A DNA stretch of 45,018 nucleotides from a virus, in IMG/VR virus record IMGVR_UViG_3300045747_000249, positions 1 through 45,018 of that record. One strand, given 5' to 3'. This document shows, in pieces, positions 38,239 to 45,018 of this stretch. Each line of letters opens with the position of its first letter. Position 1 is the stretch's first letter. Below the pieces are notes generated by a model that was not told where the DNA came from, did not search any database, and saw only the letters and a list, made by a program, of their open reading frames with translations. Both the position numbers and the translations under genes were made by a program.

Positions 38239-41200
38239 TGCCAGTAGTCAACCTCCCCAACGGCACGCGGCTCAACTTCCCCGATGGTCTGTCGTCGGAG
38301 GAGATGGCTGCAGCGATCGACTCGAAATTCCCTGAGTACGCGAGCAAGCCAACCGAGGCGCCCGTGAAGGACAACCGGTCTTTCTTCGAGCGTATCGGCG
38401 ATGCGATGAATAGCGCCCAGGACGCCCCGACGGACTATGCCGTGGAGCCGAAGAAACAAAGCGTGCTCGAGGGTCTACAACCGGGTTTACCGGTCGGAGA
38501 CAACTACGACGCTCGAAGCCTCACAGCTCTATCCAATTTGCCGAGGTGGCAGGGGGCTGTAGATCAAGCAGTGGCCAAAGGGAAGCAAGTTCTCGCTGAC
38601 AAGAAAGCCGAAGCGGAAGCCCCGCTGCCAGAGCGCACGACAGCCGACTACATCAAGGACATGGGCCTATCGGTTGCGGAAGTAGCGCCAAGCATTGCCA
38701 AGATCGGCACTGACGTAATGAACATGGTGACGCTCGGGCAGCTCGGCTTTGACCAAGCGTCCAAGCTGTTGGAAGTTTCAATGAGCGAGGCCGAGCGCAA
38801 GTTCGGAAGTGCGGCCGCCAAGGCCCAACGTGCCAAGCTCCAGGCCTTGAAAGCGGGGGGCGCTTCAGCCGTCGACCTGGTAACGTTCTTTGTTAACAAC
38901 CCAATGCTCGCAGCCACCATGGCTACGCCATCGGTTGGCTCAGTGCTGGCCCCTCTCGGGGCCGTGAAGCTGGCGACCAAGGTACTGGGCCCGCTATCTG
39001 CCGAGGCCGTAACCGGAATATCCAATGCCACAAACATTGCGATGAACGCCGGCGATACGTTTACGCAAACCGACGGAAATGTACTGGATAAATTGAATGC
39101 GGCCACGGTCGCTGGCGTTGGGACCTACGTGGGTGGCCAGCTTACAGGAGGCGGAGCCGAGGGAGCCCTGGCCCGCAACATGAGCGGAGCCGCGCCGCGC
39201 GTTAACCCCTTCGCCGCGGTAGCCAAAGACGCCTTGGTTAAAGAGCCTACGCAGGAATTCATTGAGAACGCGTCCCAGTCGATCGGTCAAGACTTCGGTG
39301 AACGCCGACCCGCAGATATCGATAAGGCCATCCAAGAAGGAACTATCGGCGCCATCCTCGCGCCTGTTGCCGCGGGCCCAATGTCTGCGATCGGCGCTCA
39401 CGGGGAACACCTAGCAAACAAGCCGGCCGCCGCGGCCGAAGCGGCAAAGGTTGACGCGCTTGCCAAGTGGAAAGCCTTCGGCGATCTAACTCAGACGCCA
39501 GCGCCGGGCGTCGCCCCGCGCGTCGAGGACATGCCAACCACCCCCGTGGCGCCTACCGTTACACCGAAAACAAATGCGAACCAAAATACCGTTGACCAAA
39601 TCCTCGCGGCAGAAGGCGCCACGCCTGACGCTGTACCAGCGGGAGGAGTTGCGGCTGATGCAGTGCAGCCCGTGGGACCTGCTGGCCCTGGAACTACTGA
39701 TGCACCACAAGTCGGTGGATCAGACGCGGGTGGACCCACCGCCGCAACTCCTGCCAACGGCTCGACTTCTACAGTAAGCAATCCAGCCTCGGCAATCCCC
39801 GACACCACGACGGTAGCTGAGCGCCTGGCCAAGATCGAGGCCGAGCTCAAAGCCAGCCGCGAGCGCCAGGAGAAAGAGTGGGCTGACAAGCTGGCCAAGC
39901 AGAAGGCCGATGCCGAGGCTGCCGACGCAGAGAAGCGGTCCAACGGTGCAGCGTACCAGCAGACCAGCGCAACGCCGACGCCCCAGGCTGGCGTGGTGCC
40001 AACTTTACAAGAAGGCCCAGCAACGCCTTTGCCAGCGGCATCCTACCGCCAGACCAGCGGCACACCGACCACGCCAACTAATGTTGCAACAGGCCCCGCG
40101 CCGGCGGCCAGTACCCCAGCCGTGGCTTGGGATGCCGACACAAAGGCAGCCCTTGACACTGCGCCCCCGACACCTCTGAGCCAAGGTATGGTCAACATGG
40201 CCATGGAGCGCTGGAAGAAGAACTCTGACCTGACAGACGCCAAGGTCTACCCAGAGAAGGTGCTTTATGGCATCATCAATTCGTCGGACGTCGGCCCCGA
40301 CCTCTTAGCGGCCGCCCGTACAGAACTGAGCCGTCGCCGTGGAACCCTCACCCAACCAACAGTCAGCACCAGCGCCAGCACCTCTGGAACAACAAGCCTC
40401 GGAGTGGGTGGCCCGACGCAATCAAGCGATCAAAGCGGACAAGGAACTCAGGCCGCTGGTGATACTGTCGCCCAACCCGGACCAAGTGGACCCACTGCGT
40501 CTGCCCCAACCGCTGCAGTCGGAAGTGCTCCGACAGCTCAAAGCGGCCGGGGACTGGGACTAGCCCCGCCCACACCGGTCAAACGGTTCGTAGAGGTCCG
40601 CAACAGCATTGCGGCCAGCAAGCCAGGCGTAGAAGTTGCCATCAGCAAACAACCTCTGGATGAGCAACAGAAAGTCGCAAGCGCGTTTGCCAACCTGACA
40701 GGCAGCACGTTCACCCTGGTAGAGGACGAAGGCACCACGGGCAACATGCCCAACGGTTTCGTGGACGGCTACGGCGGTAAGCACATCTACATCGATGCCA
40801 AGAGCACGCACGCGCCTCTGATCGTCGTCGCCCACGAAGCGGTCCACGGCCTGCCAGATCACATACGCAAGCCGCTCATCAAGGCCCTCAACAAGATGGC
40901 TACCCCTGGCGCCAAGCAGGAATTCCTGAAGCGCTACGGCTACACCAAGCTGCTGGCCAGCGACAAGGCTGAAGAGATCGGCGCCTACCTGGGCCAGCTC
41001 TCAGCCCAACGCCCAGGGTTCTGGCAGGAGCTGCGCCAGAAGATGGGCAACAAGGACTTCTCGGCCCTGGCCGCGCACATTCTCTCCAAGTTCAAGGAGC
41101 TCGCCGGCCTGGCCAAAGACAAGACCGACGACACTTTCCTGGATCGCCACTTCAACGAGGGTGAGATCGCCAAGATGCGCAGCATGGTCACGGACGCCTA

Positions 41201-43991
41201 CGCCCAGTCCATGCGTGAGCAGGGCCTCAAGGCCGATGAGAACCTGACCGGAGCTCCCATATTTTCACAGAAGAAAGTCAACCCGCTGGACAAGGTCGCT
41301 GAGAAGGAAGGCGAGCGCGCGGTTAGCACCATATCGTCCAAGCCCGGTCGTGACTTCACGGCGAATGGCGCACCCGTCAAGATAGTCAGTTATCCGAAGA
41401 CCAAAGACGTCGAGTTCGCAACAAGCCGCCTGCACGCTCGAGTGCGCCAGATCATTGGCGGCTCCGGCTTTACCAAGTACGTTCAAAGCACGTTGGGCCT
41501 GGCCGGTGCAAAGGTGGCCATTGGGGATATTCGTGGTTTGTGGGCGGATGAGCGTGAAGACACGTTCACGTTGCGCATTAGCGACAGTGAAAACAACCCA
41601 ATCGGATTCAGCCAGGCCCGCAAGATCACCAATTTGCTGGGCTTTGCCTTCGTTCAAGAGGGGGCCGTTACGGCAGCCCCATCCACCGAGGCCATCGACG
41701 GCATCGACCCCGTTCCAGCGGTCTTGATTGGCAAGCCAAATGGGGCTAAGATGGAACGGGGCGAGGTTAACGGTGCGTTGGCCGCAGCCAGGGATGCGGG
41801 GTTCTTCGGCGCCAGCGAGGCCATGAGTGGTCGGGGCATCAAGTTCCTGTTCTTCCCTGACGACAGCTCCGCAAAGAGCGTAGACGAACAGCACGACGAT
41901 TTTGTCGCGCAAGTCCAGGCGGTCCAGCAGAAAACTGGGCTCACTGGATGGTCCGCCTACAAAAACGTTAGCTCGCTCGACGGAGCGAAAGACTATTGGA
42001 GCAACGTAAATGGTAATGACACTAGCGCAAAAACTGGAAGCAGCGGGCTGCAAGATGGTTCCGGACAATCACTGGATTTATTCAGAGGGACCGTCGATAC
42101 ACTTCTTGCCCCGTACATCGCAGCCCTCCGAGTCGAAGGATTCGGATTCGACTACAAGGCCTGGGCCGCAGTCAACGGTGCAACCCCAGGACAACAAAGC
42201 TACCTAGAGTCCAAGGTCGCCGAGCTTGAGGACATCAACAAGCACGGTGTCGTCAAGAAGCTGCGTCAGACGGTATCCATTGTCGGCAAGAAGGGTATCG
42301 GCACCGACCCGAAGATCAGCCAGACTACCACCAACGCCAACGCAGTAAAGCAGCTCGCAGCTCTTGATGAAGTACTGGCCGCTTCCAAGGACCCAACGGC
42401 CAGCGTAGACGCCTGGCTCCGTATGAACGCCTTGGCCTACGGCACAAACGACGTGCCGATGGCGCCCGCCCGCTTCATCGAGATGCTGAATGACAATAGC
42501 ATCTACACCCAGCTCAAAGCGCTGTCGCCCGGCCAGGTGAAGGACGCGGACCACGGTTTTGCAAATGCCGCCGAGTTCCGCAAACTCTACGAGTCCGGCA
42601 AAGTCAAACCGGCCACCACGGCCAAGCTGATGCTATGGTCATTCCTGTCACGCGGGGTATCCCCCTATGTGCAGGAAGGCGGATTCATCGACCTGGTCGG
42701 CAAGGTAGAACCCTTCGTGCAGAAGATGCTGGACGGCCAGTTCACCGACAGCGACGCGATTGCTTGGAACAAGGTTGTGTCAGCTTCTATCGTCAAGGGC
42801 ACGGGCCAACCCGGTGCTGGAACGACACACAACGCCAACGCCTTCGGCTCCTCCTTCATGCGCAACATGGCAGAGCGGATGCCCGACGGCCGCACGAAGA
42901 TGGCGTTCATGCACGACCTATTCTCTGATCCAACAAAGACTGGCCGCGAAATCCGCCGGGAGTTTGTCAAGATCGGCGAGGGCGCCGGCATCGACAACAA
43001 GGTGATCAGCTTCACGCTCCTGGTTATCGGGCACCCGGATGTGGCTGTACTTGACCGCGTGCAGATCGACAATACGTTCAACGACGGACGCCTTGGAAAG
43101 TACAACCTGTACGACGGCGTTACGCGCTACGGTGTGCGGGATAGAGAGACGTTTAAGGTGGAGTGGTTCGGAACCAGTGCGGCCGCGAAGGAAGAAGCCG
43201 AAACCCGTGTAGCAGAGTCTGGCAAAAAAGCTGAGATGGTTGCCACGGTGCAGCCTGGCTCCGGTATGGCTGGGCTCACCACCGGTGCGCAGGGCCTGCT
43301 CATTTATGAGCCCCTTGAGAACGCGTTGGAAAAGGTGCTGCCCGACATCTTCGGCCGCCTAGCCGAGGAAGGGTTGCGTTCGAAGGACATGGCGGCGAGC
43401 GTTGGACGCTGGCACTGGGAGTCTTGGGTAGCGCACTCGGGTCAAGAGGCGAGCCACCAAACGCTGGACGCGCTGCTTAACGAAGTGCGCGGGGACGCTA
43501 ACCCCTTCGCCGATGTGCCAGCCAAAGAAGGGGAGTACGGCGCTTACAACTACGGCACCGAGTACGCTATTGGAAAAGACGGGAAACCGTACAAGACCTA
43601 CTCCAGCAGTACCGGCCAGGGCTACAAGATGGACCTGGACTCATACAACAAGTTCATAGAGGCCGTAAAAAAAGCCGGGAAGAAAGGCGTCGTCCCCTCG
43701 GGGTTCAAGGTGTCAACAAACCAAGACGGTTCCGACCGCTCGGCCCCTTGGTTTAACGATAGCCGGGTCAACCGCGAACGCCTCGATGCCTTGGTGCAGC
43801 AGTTCGGAAAGCCAACCGGTAACGCCCCAGCGTTCTCCAACAAAGCCCAAGACCTCGACCAGGACATCACCTTAGAAATCCCAGTGGAGGGCGGCAAGGT
43901 GGCCAAGCTCACGGTCAACGCCCAGACTTACATCAAACAGCTCGACGCGCGCCAGTCAGCGCTCGAGATGGTCAAGGAGTGCATGCTATGA
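38238..43991 (+). CDS. Giant polyvalent/ejection protein with HExxH motif
   Basis: 1917 residues from the ATG at 38238 (TAATG overlap). It opens with V-N-L-P-N-G-T-R-L-N-F-P-D-G-L-S, a short domain usual at the start of phage polyvalent proteins. Next come helical and Gly/Ala-rich membrane-like blocks (about 215-265 and 300-410), Pro/Ala/Thr linkers (about 430-775), then V-A-H-E-A-V-H with His866, Glu867 and His870, a zinc-peptidase-like site, and several long globular domains to the end. It probably enters the host with the DNA, as T7 gp16 does, and may act on cell wall or host proteins. The segment 40339-40563 may have changed reading frame. Confidence 0.75.
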   Translation: MPVVNLPNGTRLNFPDGLSSEEMAAAIDSKFPEYASKPTEAPVKDNRSFFERIGDAMNSAQDAPTDYAVEPKKQSVLEGLQPGLPVGDNYDARSLTALSNLPRWQGAVDQAVAKGKQVLADKKAEAEAPLPERTTADYIKDMGLSVAEVAPSIAKIGTDVMNMVTLGQLGFDQASKLLEVSMSEAERKFGSAAAKAQRAKLQALKAGGASAVDLVTFFVNNPMLAATMATPSVGSVLAPLGAVKLATKVLGPLSAEAVTGISNATNIAMNAGDTFTQTDGNVLDKLNAATVAGVGTYVGGQLTGGGAEGALARNMSGAAPRVNPFAAVAKDALVKEPTQEFIENASQSIGQDFGERRPADIDKAIQEGTIGAILAPVAAGPMSAIGAHGEHLANKPAAAAEAAKVDALAKWKAFGDLTQTPAPGVAPRVEDMPTTPVAPTVTPKTNANQNTVDQILAAEGATPDAVPAGGVAADAVQPVGPAGPGTTDAPQVGGSDAGGPTAATPANGSTSTVSNPASAIPDTTTVAERLAKIEAELKASRERQEKEWADKLAKQKADAEAADAEKRSNGAAYQQTSATPTPQAGVVPTLQEGPATPLPAASYRQTSGTPTTPTNVATGPAPAASTPAVAWDADTKAALDTAPPTPLSQGMVNMAMERWKKNSDLTDAKVYPEKVLYGIINSSDVGPDLLAAARTELSRRRGTLTQPTVSTSASTSGTTSLGVGGPTQSSDQSGQGTQAAGDTVAQPGPSGPTASAPTAAVGSAPTAQSGRGLGLAPPTPVKRFVEVRNSIAASKPGVEVAISKQPLDEQQKVASAFANLTGSTFTLVEDEGTTGNMPNGFVDGYGGKHIYIDAKSTHAPLIVVAHEAVHGLPDHIRKPLIKALNKMATPGAKQEFLKRYGYTKLLASDKAEEIGAYLGQLSAQRPGFWQELRQKMGNKDFSALAAHILSKFKELAGLAKDKTDDTFLDRHFNEGEIAKMRSMVTDAYAQSMREQGLKADENLTGAPIFSQKKVNPLDKVAEKEGERAVSTISSKPGRDFTANGAPVKIVSYPKTKDVEFATSRLHARVRQIIGGSGFTKYVQSTLGLAGAKVAIGDIRGLWADEREDTFTLRISDSENNPIGFSQARKITNLLGFAFVQEGAVTAAPSTEAIDGIDPVPAVLIGKPNGAKMERGEVNGALAAARDAGFFGASEAMSGRGIKFLFFPDDSSAKSVDEQHDDFVAQVQAVQQKTGLTGWSAYKNVSSLDGAKDYWSNVNGNDTSAKTGSSGLQDGSGQSLDLFRGTVDTLLAPYIAALRVEGFGFDYKAWAAVNGATPGQQSYLESKVAELEDINKHGVVKKLRQTVSIVGKKGIGTDPKISQTTTNANAVKQLAALDEVLAASKDPTASVDAWLRMNALAYGTNDVPMAPARFIEMLNDNSIYTQLKALSPGQVKDADHGFANAAEFRKLYESGKVKPATTAKLMLWSFLSRGVSPYVQEGGFIDLVGKVEPFVQKMLDGQFTDSDAIAWNKVVSASIVKGTGQPGAGTTHNANAFGSSFMRNMAERMPDGRTKMAFMHDLFSDPTKTGREIRREFVKIGEGAGIDNKVISFTLLVIGHPDVAVLDRVQIDNTFNDGRLGKYNLYDGVTRYGVRDRETFKVEWFGTSAAAKEEAETRVAESGKKAEMVATVQPGSGMAGLTTGAQGLLIYEPLENALEKVLPDIFGRLAEEGLRSKDMAASVGRWHWESWVAHSGQEASHQTLDALLNEVRGDANPFADVPAKEGEYGAYNYGTEYAIGKDGKPYKTYSSSTGQGYKMDLDSYNKFIEAVKKAGKKGVVPSGFKVSTNQDGSDRSAPWFNDSRVNRERLDALVQQFGKPTGNAPAFSNKAQDLDQDITLEIPVEGGKVAKLTVNAQTYIKQLDARQSALEMVKECML

Positions 43992-44401
43992 AGATGATGA
44001 CGGCGGACCAGGTTAAGCGCCTGGCCCTCGCGCACGGCGGCAAGGCCCAGATCGATGGCCGAGCCATCAATGCTGCGAGGCTGCAAATCGGCAACGTGCC
44101 GGCCGCCAAGCAGGGCCCGCCCAAACCGGCATATATGCCGCCAGAGCCAAAGCCGCCCATGGTGCAGACAATCGAAGCAAAGCCAGACCCGGCCGTGCGC
44201 GAGGCTGTGCAGTCGATTGACCAGTATGCGGCAAGCCAGTTTCTGCTCAATGAGTCCAACGCTCAATTGATGCAGACCGTCAAGGCAATGCTGCAGCAGG
44301 TATCGGCCGCCAAGCCCGAAGCCCGGCCCACGCAGTGGGTGTTCAAGATCAAGCGTGATGCCCAGGGCCTGATGGAAACCATCACAGCTAAAGCGATATG
44401 A
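43988..44401 (+). CDS. Hypothetical virion-region protein
   Basis: 137 residues from the ATG at 43988 (ATGA overlap). Helical start, a Pro-rich middle (Y-M-P-P-E-P-K-P-P), a helix with Q-L-M-Q-T-V-K-A-M-L-Q-Q, and an end (W-V-F-K-I-K-R-D-A-Q-G-L-M) that resembles small phage assembly proteins. The CCGGCATATATGCCG core lies inside it at 44126-44140 and encodes P-A-Y-M-P. Confidence 0.55.
   Translation: MKMMTADQVKRLALAHGGKAQIDGRAINAARLQIGNVPAAKQGPPKPAYMPPEPKPPMVQTIEAKPDPAVREAVQSIDQYAASQFLLNESNAQLMQTVKAMLQQVSAAKPEARPTQWVFKIKRDAQGLMETITAKAI
44126..44140 (+). repeat. Third copy of the palindrome core, within a gene
   Basis: CCGGCATATATGCCG matches the cores of the elements at 29133 and 31425, but the following GTAGACC and CAACAGAATAGG blocks are absent. 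It may still bind the same factor or be chance in a Pro-rich segment. Confidence 0.5.
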
Positions 44402-44595
44402 CCGACATACCACTCATCTGGACTACAAAGGGCAACGTCCCAGTCGCGGCCCTGCGCCACGAAGTCGAGTGGCGGAACTCCCCCGACCAAATCATTTTCA
44501 TCGAGCGGTACTACAGCGGCGACGAAGTCGTCAAAGAGTCCGCCCACGTCCAACTGCTCACTGGCGTTTCGATGTCCGGTGAGGCTTCCCTCTAG
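44398..44595 (+). CDS. Small hypothetical virion-region protein
   Basis: 65 residues, ATGA overlap upstream. Strand-rich (L-I-W-T-T-K-G-N-V-P-V) with a second half E-R-Y-Y-S-G-D-E-V-V. Small proteins of this kind ahead of head genes are common in phages; no function is assigned. Confidence 0.55.
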   Translation: MTDIPLIWTTKGNVPVAALRHEVEWRNSPDQIIFIERYYSGDEVVKESAHVQLLTGVSMSGEASL

Positions 44596-44611
44596 GATAT
44601 AGGAGTAATTC

Positions 44612-45018
44612 ATGGCCCTCACCACTTGCATGCCTTTCCGCGCCAAGGTCAACTTTCTGTCTGGCGCGCACGCTGCTGCTGACACCTACAAGATGGCCCT
44701 GGTCAAGGTCGGCCACGCTGGCACCTACAACAACACCTTCGACGCAGTTGGAACTCCCGGCACCGGCTCACCCACGGTGACCAATCTGGGAACCGACGAA
44801 GTTGCAGCCTCCGGCTCCTACGCTGCAGGCGGGTTCACGATGGCAGGCTACGCCGCTGGCAACAACGGAACGACCGAGGCATGGATCGACTGGACGACTG
44901 ATCCGTCATTCACAACTGCCACCATCTCCGCAGTCGGCGCGATCATCTACAACGACACCGACTCCGGCAAGCCTGCTGTGTCTCTGCACGATTTCGGCGG
45001 AACGATCACCAGCACGGC
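44612..45018 (+). CDS. Head decoration-like structural protein, cut by the window end
   Basis: 135 complete codons are present and the frame is still open. Unlike its neighbours it has a strong separate ribosome-binding site (AGGAG, six bases before the ATG), which fits high expression of a virion protein. It reads M-A-L-T-T-C-M-P-F-R-A-K-V-N-F-L, then Gly/Thr/Ala-rich beta-type sequence with G-A-I-I-Y-N-D-T near residue 110. This style resembles phage head decoration or capsid-associated proteins. The major capsid gene would be expected next. Confidence 0.6.
   Translation, partial: MALTTCMPFRAKVNFLSGAHAAADTYKMALVKVGHAGTYNNTFDAVGTPGTGSPTVTNLGTDEVAASGSYAAGGFTMAGYAAGNNGTTEAWIDWTTDPSFTTATISAVGAIIYNDTDSGKPAVSLHDFGGTITST

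Noticed and set aside
42010-42207. A +1 frame inside the polyvalent gene that reads partly protein-like
   Set aside because: Third-position GC does not favour it over the main frame, and the main frame resumes good globular sequence at once. Not enough for a second frame-change claim.
26927-45018. A T7-type RNA polymerase that would use the palindromic elements
   Set aside because: No RNA polymerase motifs occur in any long frame; the only family A type polymerase is a DNA polymerase with an exonuclease domain.

Overview
This window is temperate bacteriophage DNA, most likely a short-tailed (podovirus-like) phage of a beta-proteobacterium (Burkholderiales is a guess from base composition and gene style). 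Almost every gene can be given a phage role or belongs to a recognisable phage family, and no chromosomal gene was seen. Most neighbouring genes overlap by 1 to 4 bases (ATGA, GTGA or TGATG), so translation is heavily coupled.

Layout. Positions 1-3889 hold the end of a head-tail adaptor gene, a large tail protein and a tail fibre. Positions 3886-6379 are a membrane/lysis block: two membrane-associated proteins, a DUF5675 protein, an exported HNH protein, a holin-like protein, and Rz with Rz1 embedded, closed by a terminator at 6418. From 6448 to 17670 a leftward (-) operon carries, read from its promoter: a DUF932 protein, small proteins, a DUF2800 PD-(D/E)XK protein, a DUF2815 ssDNA-binding protein, an HNH endonuclease, a family A DNA polymerase, accessory proteins, an excisionase candidate and a tyrosine integrase. 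An attP-like site lies between the last two. Positions 17671-18560 form the lysis/lysogeny switch: a leftward promoter, a repressor and a rightward promoter that share a CTCACTTT motif. From 18559 rightward come Cro, a primase-helicase of the VapE type, an iteron-like origin candidate, a VRR-NUC nuclease, an SF2 helicase, a MazG-like protein, HNH genes and the small and large terminase subunits. From 29205 to the end are virion genes: two surface proteins, a lipoprotein with a metzincin motif, the portal, a run of internal/ejection candidates, a 1917-residue polyvalent protein and the start of a decoration-like protein.

No major capsid gene is present. The last gene is cut by the window end and the first by its start, so the window probably represents a circular or permuted phage genome opened in the head genes, with the capsid segment missing. 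The attP lies between lysis and early genes rather than at an edge, which fits non-integrated phage DNA rather than a prophage in a chromosome.

How it works together. The repressor (18073-18492) and Cro (18559-18789) would control divergent early transcription. The leftward operon supplies DNA synthesis and integration/excision. The rightward operon supplies replication initiation, packaging, structure and finally lysis. Five HNH-type genes suggest repeated invasion by homing endonucleases, although one of them has an export signal and sits among the lysis genes.
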